Shown: positions 1 through 10,316 of the stretch, piece after piece
How the letters are laid out: each line of letters begins with the position of its first letter
Numbering within the stretch: the stretch's first letter is position 1
From: Nelumbo lutea
Lineage: Eukaryota > Streptophyta > Magnoliopsida > Proteales > Nelumbonaceae
DNA: 64,000 nucleotides
Assembly: GCA_022828595.1 (NCBI GenBank)
Contig: JAKGHH010000002.1
Span: 104,777,254 to 104,841,253 of the forward strand
Reading direction: 5' to 3'
Translations under genes and position numbers: made by a program
The notes under the pieces: model-generated
Databases searched by the model: none
What the model saw: the letters and a program-made list of their open reading frames with translations, nothing else
Told to the model about the DNA's origin: nothing

Positions 1-772
1 ATTATGTCAAATTCTGAATTCAGACCTGCTAGGAATTCAAAAACTCTGTTTGTTTCAACCAACTTGCTATAGGTAGCTGCATCTCTCTGACTCTCCCACT
101 CAAATGGTTTCCAAATGGTCAATTTCATGCCACAGAGATTTCAAAGTAACAAAGTAAATGGAGACCAGGTTCTCCCCCTGCTTGAGATTTTTCACTTCAC
201 ACTTCAGTTCATAAGCCCTAGCAACATTAAGGGTTTGGGAGTGGGTCTCTTTCATATTATCCCAGATTTCCTTAACCATTTTGGCCCATAAATAATTTCG
301 ACAAATGTGGGGCTGCAGCCATGTCATCACCAAATAGTTCTCTTGAACCCATTTGGCAAGTGATGTGTCTTCGTTGGCTGGTTACTTTATATCCCCCGTT
401 ACATAGCCTAATTTACCTCTACCCCCAATAGCCATCATGGCTGATTGTTCCCACTCCAAGTAATCTGTTCCATCAAACCTAACAGTTGTAATTTGAAAAG
501 AACATTCAGTCATACTTCCAGCCCCTAAAATACCTTCCCCTGGAGTCTTCGTTGGCTGGTTACTTTATATCCCCCGTTACATAGCCTAACTTACCTCTAC
601 CCCCAATAGCCATCATGGCTGGTTCCCACTCCAAGTAATCTGTTCCATCAAACCTAACAGTTGTAATTTGAAAAGAACATTCAGTCATACTTCCAGCCCC
701 TAAAATACCTTCCCCGGGAGTCTTGAATTCACTTCCAACTTTTTCCATTTTAAAGAGGATGTTAACAGTCAC
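1..772 (-). pseudogene. Ty1/copia gag fragment, internally duplicated
   Basis: Minus-strand reading frames read as copia Gag: an N-terminal block ECSFQITTVRFDGTDYLEWE near 560-772, then SQTLNVARAYELKCEVKNLK at 100-333, and more gag off the left edge. They align with the gag of Copia-1 at 34338-35210, which has VKLDGTNYLAW and SQKLNVARAYKLRSDVKNLR. The frame is broken by a tandem duplication covering about 367-722 and by stops. No primer site or LTR was found on the right side. Confidence 0.85.
367..722. repeat. Tandem duplication, unit about 175-178 bp
   Basis: Two nearly identical units lie head to tail inside the copia gag remnant. The phrase GTCTTCGTTGGCTGG begins at 367 and again at 545. 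The first copy carries a 3-nt insertion (CTGATTGTTC against CTGGTTC). The high identity suggests the duplication is younger than the element. Confidence 0.9.
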
Positions 773-779
773 TACTTTG

Positions 780-1930
780 ATAAAAAAAAACCTCTTTTGT
801 AAAAAAATCGTCTCTGCTGAATCGGAAAAAAAAAAGGAAACTCTCAGCTGAGAATCACCACAAAGAAACTCCTCAGTCAGGAAGAATTACCCAGAAATCG
901 ACTTCAGATTATTGGTAACATCCAAGAAACACTCCTCAGTCAACAAGAACACCCAGAAATTAAAAATCAGATTACTGTAGCTGCCCAAGAACCAGTCACA
1001 GTCACAGAAAAAGTGGGAGCAATAGTTGACCGTGAGATTTCACAAAAAACTCAGAGAAATGAGCAGATATATCAGAAAACTAACAGAAACAATTGACTTA
1101 AATCAGAATTGTCAAAAAACTGTCAAAACTACGCCTTTTAAGGTCGATCTCTGTCAAAAAACTCAGAGAAATGAGCAGATATATCAGAAAACTAACAGAA
1201 ACAATTGACTTAAATCAGAATTGTCAAAAAACTGTCAAAACTACGCCTTTTAAGGTCGATCTCTGTCAAGAAACCCTAAAGAAATGGCAAGGGAGACAGA
1301 ATTCTGTTAACCACTGCTTCCAGAAGGTTAAAAAACTGTTCCTTTTAAGGTCGATCTCAATAAAGATGAACCCCTGTTTGATATCACAAAAGTGATATCA
1401 CAAAAGAGCAGATATCACAAAAGTGCAGGTAAAAGGGTGAAAAGTTTGCAGGAAAATGATAACGGAGGCCCTGTTTGATACCAAAAACGTATGGAAAGGA
1501 CAAAATAAACAGGAAGAACCAACAAAAAGAAAAGAAAGGAAGAAAACGAAGTGGGTAGGAGGAAGAATAGGTGGACTGAAAACTGAGAAGAAGAAGATGA
1601 TTCATTTTTAGACTACCTGGCATATTCGAGGTTGTTTAGACTTCTAGTTGGTTATGCAGCTTTGCAGCAAGAGTTGGAGTTGGACTGTGTGTGAAACATA
1701 CCTGACTGGACAGCTCTCCCTGTTCTGTTCAGTTCTGCCATGAAAATAAAACCCTACAAAGACAGCACTCTTCTTCTAATAAAAAGAGTGACAATGTGTG
1801 ATAGGTTCAATTGTAATAACAAAATCTAACCAATAAAAACTATTTGCAGCAAAAGAAAAGTAAAAAACAATATAAAAATATTAAAGGATCAATGTATTAA
1901 GGGATGCAATGATGTATATCATGTATTAAT
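780..1930 (-). other. Probable copia 5' leader, no gene
   Basis: AT-rich sequence with the 112-bp tandem repeat and a short GATATCACAAAAG repeat near 1380-1425. It sits where the leader of the minus-strand copia gag would be. I see no convincing LTR boundary, primer-binding site or coding frame. Confidence 0.4.
1045..1268. repeat. Tandem duplication, unit 112 bp
   Basis: TCAGAGAAATGAGCAGATAT occurs at 1051 and 1163, and the two 112-bp units are almost identical. A partial third unit (CCTTTTAAGGTCGATCTC) follows at about 1340-1357. The repeat lies in the untranslated leader expected upstream of the minus-strand copia gag. Confidence 0.9.
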
Positions 1931-1934
1931 GTGT

Positions 1935-2080
1935 CTTGCATCTAGTCTAGCCATGCACCTTGGAGTTAAGCACCCACCTAGTTGACTAGGTGTGCGCCTT
2001 ATACGAACTTTGCATGGCATCTGGGCGAGGTGAAGTTTGAAAGCCACCTAGTCGCCTAGGCGTCGCCTTGACAACTATGC
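1935..2080. repeat. GC-rich self-complementary repeat (CGCCTAGGCG type)
   Basis: The sequence alternates CACCTAGTTGACTAGGTG and CCTAGTCGCCTAGGCG palindromes and ends CGCCTTGACAACTATG. The composition is unlike the AT-rich surroundings, which suggests a small non-autonomous transposon. Its boundaries are approximate. Confidence 0.5.
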
Positions 2081-2084
2081 CGTC

Positions 2085-2590
2085 AGTCCGAAATGCACAC
2101 ATAATGCTTCTCTAAAATCAGCCCAAGATATTTGGGGTGTGATTGACAAAGCCATTGGAACCAGAGAATGGATTATTTCATCTAAATGGAATGAGGCAAA
2201 CAATACCCGTTGGTTACTTGGGATTTCATGGAATTAGAAAAACCTTTCGGCCTTATAAATCCACAACACTGGTCTTCTCTGGTGAAGATTGGAAAGTCCA
2301 GTTTGGGTAGGAAAGGTCTTCCTTGATCAATGCCACCACCCCTACCGCTGTCACCTCCTGTTGTTCTTGTTCGCCTTCTTAGTTGCTGTTGGTGGCTCCT
2401 TTTCCAGCTGCACCATCACTGCTGTAAGTGTTATTTTTTAACTCCTGTAAGTCACCAGATACCTTGTGCAACCCCACTTCCATCTTATCGATCCTGTCTT
2501 CCATTGTTTCTGACCGAGTGCTGGGCATTTCTCCAAGTTCTTTGCTAGCTCCGATGCCAATTATGTTAGTCTTTGTTAAAGCCACCACTT
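2085..2590 (-). pseudogene. Ty3/gypsy gag remnant
   Basis: Minus-strand frames read TRSETMEDRIDKMEVGLHKV, the coiled-coil start typical of plant gypsy Gag. After a gap come KLDFP and a degenerate WFQWL box of the retrotrans_gag domain. Frameshifts and stops are present. It is followed to the right by an LTR-like promoter region in the same orientation. Confidence 0.65.
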
Positions 2591-2599
2591 TGTGGGGAT

Positions 2600-2760
2600 G
2601 AACCTCCTAATATTCAGAGAGAGAGAGAGAGATATTTGAGAAGGAATGATGGGAATTTGATTCTGTTCTTCTCTTTATTACATGGCCTTTTATAGACTTT
2701 AATCAAGATCAAGAATCAAGATTGGTAGTTACAATTTTCAGGTAATCTGTTTCAACTTAT
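2600..2760 (-). promoter_or_regulatory. LTR-like promoter of the gypsy remnant
   Basis: On the minus strand there is a TATAAAAGG box (about 2686-2694), then AATAAA (about 2674-2679) and a (GA)n tract, all just upstream of the gypsy gag start. This is the order expected in an LTR U3-R region. LTR ends were not resolved. Confidence 0.45.
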
Positions 2761-3989
2761 CATGTGGCTTTTTTTCTTCTTTCTTGAATACACATTTTGT
2801 ATAGCTGGCTTGGTCACAGCTCCACCTGTGTTCCTAACGATGTTGCATGTTCTTAATTTGACTACTAAACTGATATCTATGAAAAAAATAAAAAAATTAT
2901 TGAACTATAGTTATTTTTCTCATTGTTGTATACTTGAGAACCTGGATTTGAAGAAGAATGCAATACCGGTCTTGTATATTTTGGGACCAAAGCTTCATCC
3001 ATATCATCTATTCTGTCCACCGGACTTGGTAGCATGATAAAAGTAATAAAGCAAGACCAACTGATATATAGGCACTTCAGGATTTGTCATGTCTCTTTTC
3101 TTATTTAGAGAAGTTATTACCTCCTTTGGTTGAATCATCTTCTTTGGATACTAAATATACAGTCTGAATTTTCTAAACATTTCCCTATCCTTGAGTACTA
3201 ATACAGTTCTTTGATGTCCTATCTTAACTAGTTCTGTCTTCGAACATTGTTATTCTATTAGTTATTTCAATGATTGTACCTGCTGTACTTGCACATGTGC
3301 ATAGAACATGCCCTTACACTATTATAAAAACAAATATATAAACAACTCAAAACAAAACTAATCAAATAGATATATATGATGGAATTATTGTACATGAAAT
3401 TGAATGCATGTAAGCATACATTCTCAAGTTGAGGGGACATATATTTAAATGTTAAGCCTAGACATGAAATTGAAAGGACATGCATTCAAATTTTTAAGGC
3501 TATTAGGAAAACCGAATAATATATTCTGGACATTATACAAACACCATTAGATGTGTCCATTTGAGTAATACCCATTCAAATTGAAGGGACATGTGCAAAA
3601 TGCACAATACAAGTTGCATATAGTGATGAAAAGTGTATATAGGCTATGTTTGAGGTTTTCATAGTACATAACTGAATTTAGAACTTGAGAAAGACAGAAA
3701 CCTCTCAAGTGATTTATGCTACTGATGTTTCAGTCATTATTATTACATTTTCTAGATATTCAATTCAAAGTGAATATATTTACGAAAAAATTTCGAAGTG
3801 AATATGGGGATTTGTGGCCATTGGTTCCACAAACAACAGTTTGTTAATATCTTACGGCATACTTTCTAAAGACATTTATAATACTAGAAAACCAATCCAA
3901 CTTGGGGAAAAAAGGCTGAATTTCAGACAAACACAGAAATAACTTAATTCCAAACAAAAGAAATCAATACAAAGTTGAAGTGTATTTAC
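2761..3989. other. XDH intron, no recognised feature
   Basis: AT-rich intron sequence left of exon 9. A motif like CATTCAAATTGAAGGGACATG recurs loosely at about 3420-3590, possibly an old repeat. No coding or RNA feature is recognised. Confidence 0.5.
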
Positions 3990-4163
3990 CTTTAGAAGTG
4001 AAACATTAAATTCAAGAGGGATATCATTCACAGAAGGAAGTTTGTAGCTTCCAGGTCCACACGTATAGAGATAACCTGGTTTAATCCACTTATGATCTGC
4101 ATCACCCCATTTTAGCTCTTCCAAAGCAACCCAGCCTAGACCTTGTATGAAGGCTCCTTCAAT
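3990..4163 (-). CDS. XDH: XDH exon 9 of 9 in window
   Basis: This exon has 58 codons, [19 protein letters not shown] to NVSLLK. The acceptor is CATAG|ATTGAA and the donor CTAAAG|GTAAAT. In the family this is followed by the exon bearing the catalytic glutamate in VGEPP. No such exon is found in the 3989 bp to the left edge, so the gene continues outside the window. Confidence 0.94.
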
Positions 4164-4500
4164 CTATGATAAAAAAAAGGAAAAAAAATGTAGTCATATG
4201 ACATTAGGTGAAAATAGTTATTCATGTTATTTGAGCTATCAGTAGTAATACCAAGTGCATCAAAGCAAGAAAAATGGTTCCAGCTTACTTGAGCCTTGAA
4301 GTACTTTGATTCATCAATGCACTGATTTTATAGATCAAATAACTATTTCAAAGACATAATTTGGTCTTCATGTGTAAATACCTACCAAGGATTATGAAAG
4401 CATTGACAAAGACAACATGATATACAGGAAGTTACAAGTATGGTTCCAAACAGTTTACTTACCACCCAATATCAAACATAAGTTCCTATTTACAATACAA

Positions 4501-6961
4501 GAGGCTGTACAAAGAGAATTGGTCTAGAAGACCCTTTCCATCAGACATTCCCTTCAAGCACCTGAGTGATGATCAAAAGTAGTTGCTTGAGAGACCCTTC
4601 ATAGAGGAGGAAGTGAAGGCTGCAGTTAGTATGTTGGAAAATGAGAAAACTCCAGGTCCTGATGGGCTGACAAATCTCTTCTATACTAGTTGCTGGTAGT
4701 TTATTAAGCAAGATGTAATTAATGTTTTTCAGGCTTTTTGTGAGAACGCTTCTCTGCAAAGGAGCCTAAATGCCACCCTTGTTACTCTAATCCCAAAGGT
4801 AGAGGAGCTACAAATTTAAACCTATAAACCCCTTGAATAGTTTCTACAAAATCCTAGCAAAAGTGTTGGCAGAGAGAATGGAAGGAGTTATGAGTAGTGT
4901 GATCTCAAGTAATCAAAGTGCCTTTGTTCCAGGAAGGCAGATGCTTGATTCAGTCCTTATTGCCAGTGAACTTATTGACTCAAGAAGAAAAGACCCCCTG
5001 GCCTGATTTGCAAATTAGATATTGAAAAAGCTTATGATCATGTGAACTGGAGGTGTCTGGATTTCGTGCTGGAAAAGATGAGCTTTGGTCAAAAGTGGAG
5101 AAATTGGACCAAAGTTTGCATTTCTTCTCCTAAGTTCTCTATTCTGGTAAATGGTCAGACTGCACGCTTTTTTGAAAGCAGTAGAGGCCTGAAACAGGGT
5201 GACCCCTTTTCCCCTCTCCTCTTCATTTGTCTAATGGACATCCTTACCCAATTTGCCAGAAGGTCTGCTGAGGCTGGGCTTTGGGAGGGCTTTGCAATTG
5301 CTCCGGGTGAATAAAAAGTTAATATTCTTCAGTTTGCAGATGACACACTTTGTTTTCTTGATGCTGCTCCTGAGCAGTTAGAGGTGTTACTTGGAATTCT
5401 GTGTTGGTTTGAAGTGATTTCAGGTCTAAACGTCAACCTGAGTAAAAGCATGATTAGTCCAATGGGTCAAGTTGCTAACTTGGAGAACCCCTTCCTGTTA
5501 AGTATTTGGGTCTCCCTTTGGGGGTGTAATGTAATTCGGCTGCAGTATGGGACCCTGTGGTTGAGAGGTTAGAGAGGAAACTTTCTCATGGAAAGCTAAA
5601 TATCTTTCAGAGGGAGCAGAGTGACTCTCATTAAAAGTACTTTATCTAACCTGCCCATTTATTTTCTTTCCCTCTTCCCACTCCCAGCTAAGACTGCTAA
5701 AAGGAGAGATTGGGAAGATGAAAAAGAAAATCCACCTCATTAAGTGGGAACAAGTTTGTCTCCTATTGAAGAAGGGGGACTGGGAATCAGGAAATTAAAA
5801 GTGTTTAATACAGCCCTCCTTAGCAAGTGGATTTGGAGATTTGGTACTGAAAGGAATGCTTGGTGGAGAAGCCTTATAGCTGCCAAATTTGGTGTGAACT
5901 GGGGGGATTGGTACTCTCATGATTCCTTCCCAAGTTGGGGTTGCTCTGTCTGGAAAGGAATTATGAAGTGCCTTCACTATCTCTATGAGGGGTGATCCTT
6001 AATATTGGGAGAGGGGGCAGTATTAAATTCTAGAAAGATCCCTGGATTTTGGACTGCTCCTTGGCAGAGGTCTTCCCTCTTCTCTTTCAATGTGCATCTA
6101 ATCAAGAGGTGTCTGTGGCTGGCTCTTATTCTTTATCTGAAAACTCTATACTTTAGGCTCCTCTTTTCAGAAGAGATGTGTTTGATTGGGAATTAGGTGA
6201 AGTAGTGGAGCTGCTGAATCTATTGCAGAGACAGGAAATTATCTGCAGCAAGGAGGATGAGTGGTTTGAAGTGGAATGCTGATGGTTGTTTCACGGTTAA
6301 AACTTTGGCCTCTAAGTTAAGCAGATATGGAGTTTCAGACTTTCCCTGGAAGCATATTTGGAATCCCATTCCCCCTTCAAAAGTGAACTTTCTAGTTTGG
6401 ACAATGACTTTGGACAAATGCCCCACAAGGTCAAATCTGGTGAGAAGGGGTTTGCAGGTCCTGGATCAGTCTTGTGGCCTTTGTGATCCTGAAACCACTG
6501 ACCACCTTAGTCTCCACTGTACTGTCACCTCTAAGGTTTGGGACCATTTTATCAAGGCTACTGGGCTGAGCTGGGTAATGCTGAATTCAGTCAAGGAGTT
6601 GCTGTGCAGCTGGAATGCTCAAGGTCTGAAGAAAAAAGAAATGATTGTGTGGAAGGTTGTTCCTGCTGCTGTTCTGTGGTCCATCTGGGATGAAAGAAAC
6701 AATAGGATTTCCAGTAACAAAGTGAAGAGTTCAGAGGACCTTATTCACTTTGATGTTTGCAAATTGGTCTCCTGGGTCTCTGTGAATGCTTAGTTTAAGA
6801 ATATGAATGTATCAGAGTTGTTAAGAATACACTCCATTTGGAAGTTGTAATCTGTAATCTACTCAGCTTCTTCGGCCAAGTCTCATGTTGGCTTGGGAGC
6901 TGATGTAATATCTATGTGATGTTCTAATAAAGCTTTACCTTACCTTTCAAAAAAAAAAAAA
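4501..6961 (+). mobile_element. L1-type LINE, 5' truncated, with 11-bp TSD
   Basis: The insert starts inside ORF2 upstream of the reverse transcriptase and ends in a poly(A) run just after AATAAA. Degenerate frames include GLKQGDPFSPLLFICLMD (5042-5314), the catalytic FADD box at about 5333-5344, and a zf-RVT C-terminal domain at 6257-6793 (PSKVNFLVWTMTLDKCPTR, then WSIWDERNNR). The 11-bp direct repeat TTACAATACAA flanks it exactly at 4490-4500 and 6962-6972, which fixes the boundaries. Several stops make it inactive. It accounts for more than half of the 4535-bp intron between XDH exons 8 and 9. Confidence 0.95.
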
Positions 6962-6972
6962 TTACAATACAA

Positions 6973-7855
6973 TGACTCACTCCTCTCAACGAACACAAAT
7001 CCCTTTGCACTTCAGATTCCTTCAACAATCAAAAAGTGTTTTGATCATTTTACTCGAGATGAAAGAATATCAACTGTATGCATATGAGGGGTGTCTCTAA
7101 TGTCTCACACGTGACATGGCCAAACAAAAGTGTATTACATACTAATGAGATACAATAGGTGAGAAAGGACCATCGTGCCCTTCTCTAGCTTAAGAAAGAA
7201 TAGAACAACTATACAACGATATGGTACATAAGATACACAATAAAAGGGTACTCCAAAACAGGAAAAACATCAAATCAGCCTTCTCACAACAATGGGCATG
7301 CGTTCAACACAGGCAATTAAAAGAAATCTCTAGAAGAGTTTCAAAAGCTAACTAGAAACAATATACAGTAAAAAAATACCAACTTATCCAAAAGAGATAT
7401 CAAAACCCTTCTTAAGCAGATCGAATCCAAACCAGGCAAAGAGAGATTGAAAGTACTCCTCTGGGCAACACCAAATCTAAAGTTTCATGCAGATCTGATA
7501 CTTCTTGAAAGAAATCTAGAGAAAAGATTGAAGCTGGTGGCACAGAACTCCAGGAACAGGGTTAAGGTATGATCGAAACAGCCTAAGGCAGAAGAATCAA
7601 ATGCACAAAAGGATTCTCCAAACACTATTAGTAAGAATCCTAAATACCAGTAGGACCGAAGGTTAAGAATCTTCTCCAAGCAGATCAGAATAAGAAAAAG
7701 TATTTGAATTGGTGAAAGGACCATTCTGTCCTCAATATACAAATAGTGTACAAAAGAATAAGAAAGAATCTAATGTACAAAAGCATAAAAAAAGGACAAA
7801 AAAAGTAACACTTTAGCTCTCTTTGTCTCTAGACAAAATTCATGGATACATTTTA
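6973..7855. other. XDH intron, no recognised feature
   Basis: Intron sequence right of the L1. A minus-strand open frame at 7485-7742 has no recognisable domain. Nothing else is supported. Confidence 0.5.
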
Positions 7856-7874
7856 TATCAAACAACAATAACAT

Positions 7875-7956
7875 TTTTTTTGGATAAATGAAAATGATTT
7901 TATCAATGAACAGATCAAGAAGTTAAATCATTATAAGCACGAGCTGTTACCTCTCC
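7875..7956 (-). mobile_element. 82-bp L1 3' tail with about 19-bp TSD
   Basis: A poly(T) start followed by GGATAAATGAAAATGATTTT and then GAGCTGTTACCTC matches the reverse-complemented 3' ends of the L1s at 12612 and 49088. It is flanked by TATCAAACAACAATAACAT (7856-7874) and TATCAAACAACAAAAACTT (7957-7975), identical at 17 of 19 positions. It is therefore an extremely 5'-truncated retrotransposition event. Confidence 0.85.
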
Positions 7957-7975
7957 TATCAAACAACAAAAACTT

Positions 7976-8698
7976 TGAATGACTAATTTTAGTTGTGAAA
8001 ACCACCAATCCAAGGAGGGTATCTGGATGACACAGACTGACTGAACAGGCAACTAACCCAGAGATTCCCAATCTCATAGATGATTTGGCTTGGTCAAGAG
8101 GATCCCTTGATGTGGTAGAAATAGGTGAGTATATAAAAGTGAATACTTACAACCTCTGTAGAATTTGAATTACAATTATACCATGGCAGATGTTTATACA
8201 TGCACATGAATGCTTTTATAGACAGGAAACACTCCTTACCCAAAAGTATGACTTCTGAGATCAGTCAAATTGACTGTACTTAGAAAGTAATTGAGTTCTC
8301 AGTGAAATCTACTTTGGGCACTGTAAGCAACGAGGTAAAGATTGAATGAAATAACTGGGGCTGAAGCCCTGGATACTAAGTAGAGCACTCAAAATTAGAT
8401 TTTAGGCTGATCAAACCACTCAGTAGCTAGGGGTTCAAATTTGCTGCAAGTGCAACTGTCTTCACTGTGGCATTGGGTAAATCTTATCTCCTAGTTTCTG
8501 GAGTCAAGCTCTACAACTTTGGGGTGATTTTAACATCTCATTTGGCACTTATTTTGACAACTCTATTACAGTGACAACACTTCCAAAAGCCAGAGCTAGC
8601 TAACAGAGTTGTATCATGGCAATTATCCTGACTTAAATTCAAAGAGAAACACAGAGTAGATAGTTGAAGATGATATGAAAGAGAATACCTGCCCAACA
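7976..8698. other. XDH intron, no recognised feature
   Basis: Unremarkable intron between the L1 tail and exon 8. No coding or repeat feature is supported. Confidence 0.5.
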
Positions 8699-8935
8699 TC
8701 AATAGCTGGATTAATAGAATATCCAAGATCCAAAATAACATCTGCTCTTCTAGTGTGGAAATCTCCAGTCAATGTGTCAATTTCAACCTCAGCAAATGCA
8801 GCTCCATAGGTGAAGTAGTTGAATGGACTTCCTTTGCCACTTTTCCAATCAAAGCCAATATCCGGTGTAATATAAAATCCATGAGCAGAAAGATCTATTC
8901 GCATCATGTGGCAAGCTTTTGCCAGCTGAGAAGAA
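8699..8935 (-). CDS. XDH: XDH exon 8 of 9 in window
   Basis: This exon has 79 codons, LAKACHMMRIDLSAHGFYI to INPAIDVGQ, with FTYGAAFAEVEIDTLTGDF and LDLGYSINPAIDVGQ. The acceptor is TCTCAG|CTGGCA and the donor GGGCAG|GTATTC. Confidence 0.95.
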
Positions 8936-9633
8936 GTGAAAACCCAATGTAATTGATCTCTTTCATACAGATATTAAACATGATAGTACTCGTTTAAACG
9001 AGCCATTCTATAAAAACCCTCATTCAAACAGCATGGAAATTTATGATGGCAATTTTTTTTTTCGTTTTCATTTCTCAGACATGTACAACTTGCAGTAAAT
9101 TTTAAGTTAAGAAGTGTTATTCTTTTTCAGCAAATTTTACAGTCTACAAAGGTAAGTCAATTAGTGCCCAACTCTGAAAACCACATCAATTAATCTGCCA
9201 TTATGGATGGAAGTGGAAGAAAATCCCACACAGAAAAGGCCAAATTATCTTTGTAGAATCCATTACATTTTTTGATATAATATTCTTATAGCTGCACATT
9301 GAGTAGAGAAAGATATAAATCATGCCCAACTTACATATTTATTTTAAACCTGATTTCACAATGTAGATCGGCCAAATCTTCAGTCTTTAGAGCATTTATG
9401 AATCAACCAAGATATATGAAAAAAACAATAAAAAAAAAGATGTGAAAGACAAATATATCAGTCATCACAAATTGGAGAAAACCCTAATTTCACTTGGGAG
9501 AAAAAACATTTGCAGCTTATCAGTTCTTTCAGCATTTATAGTACTTAATCAAATTGATTGGAATTCACTCAAAACACTTCCCTGTCCTAAACACTCTAAT
9601 ACCAGACACTCAGAAACTAATTACAAACTGTTG
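8936..9633. other. XDH intron, no recognised feature
   Basis: AT-rich intron. A plus-strand open frame at 9442-9645 shows no domain and is probably chance. Confidence 0.5.
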
Positions 9634-9810
9634 ATGTCTCAGTAGAGTCCAATGGCATATTCCGGTCCTCTTCCCTATTACGTAGAAAAAGTGAGCCACC
9701 AGTTCAGTTGGCTAAGCTATATCCATTATTACTTGGGCAATTAAATGTCCAACCTATTATTGCAGTAAGCCAGTTGCAAGAGTGACGCTCTACCAACTAA
9801 GCTATATCCC
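9634..9810 (-). pseudogene. Decayed nuclear copy of plastid trnA-UGC (5' exon plus group II intron start)
   Basis: On the minus strand 9810-9774 reads GGGATATAGCTTAGTTGGTA then GAGCGTCACTCTTGCAA, matching the 5' half of plastid tRNA-Ala(UGC) up to its intron junction. The match continues into the plastid intron: GGTTGGACATTTAATTGCCC, ACTGGTGGCTCACTTTTTCT, GGGAAGAGGACCGGAATATG and GACTCTACTGAGAC. The 3' tRNA exon is absent, so no functional tRNA is made. This is an old plastid-to-nucleus transfer (NUPT), possibly by way of the mitochondrion. The identification rests on recalled plastid sequence. Confidence 0.85.
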
Positions 9811-10002
9811 TATAGCCAAGTGGAGCATGCATGAAGGAATAAATGCATCATCTATTCTTTCTCCCAGTATATCTGGGCATGCTTCTTTCTTGCAGCATTC
9901 AACTCTCCATATATATATATTTGATCAGTGAAAATGGTTTTATTAAAAAAGAGATATTCAACTCTCCATATTGTAAAGTTGAAACTGTAAATAGAAGAAT
10001 GA

Positions 10003-10300
10003 GGTGGATCTACCTAACTACTGCTTTTTGGCAAACCAAATCAGTTGGGATATATTGGTGGTGCAATTTGTTACTTCTCTTGAAATCTTGATTGATTAAT
10101 TGACTAGGTGGTTGATATGTCATGAACAATATACAGACTTTGGCTTATTCTTGTTTGTGTGAAGAACTAATGTAATCATGACTATAGGTAACTAATCTAA
10201 TGTAATCTAATGACACTAAGGACACAATAAGATTTTCTAGTAGTGGATCTACCTATCTACTGCCTTTTGCCAACCCAAATCAGTTAGGATATATTGGAGG
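10003..10300 (+). repeat. Pair of about 60-bp direct repeats, RTE-tail-like
   Basis: GTGGATCTACCTAACTACTG near 10003 recurs as GTGGATCTACCTATCTACTG near 10243. Each continues with CAAATCAGTT(G/A)GGATATATTGG. The CCAAATCAGTTGGGATA phrase resembles the end of plant RTE LINEs. The origin is uncertain. Confidence 0.5.
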
Positions 10301-10316
10301 ATGTGGAAAGTTGGGC

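Noticed and set aside
7485..7742. Minus-strand open frame of 85 codons in the intron
   Set aside because: Hydrophobic but with no domain, no context and normal chance length for AT-rich sequence.
9774..9810. tRNA-Ala gene
   Set aside because: Only the 5' half is present, it runs into plastid intron sequence and has mismatches; no 3' half follows, so it cannot make a tRNA.
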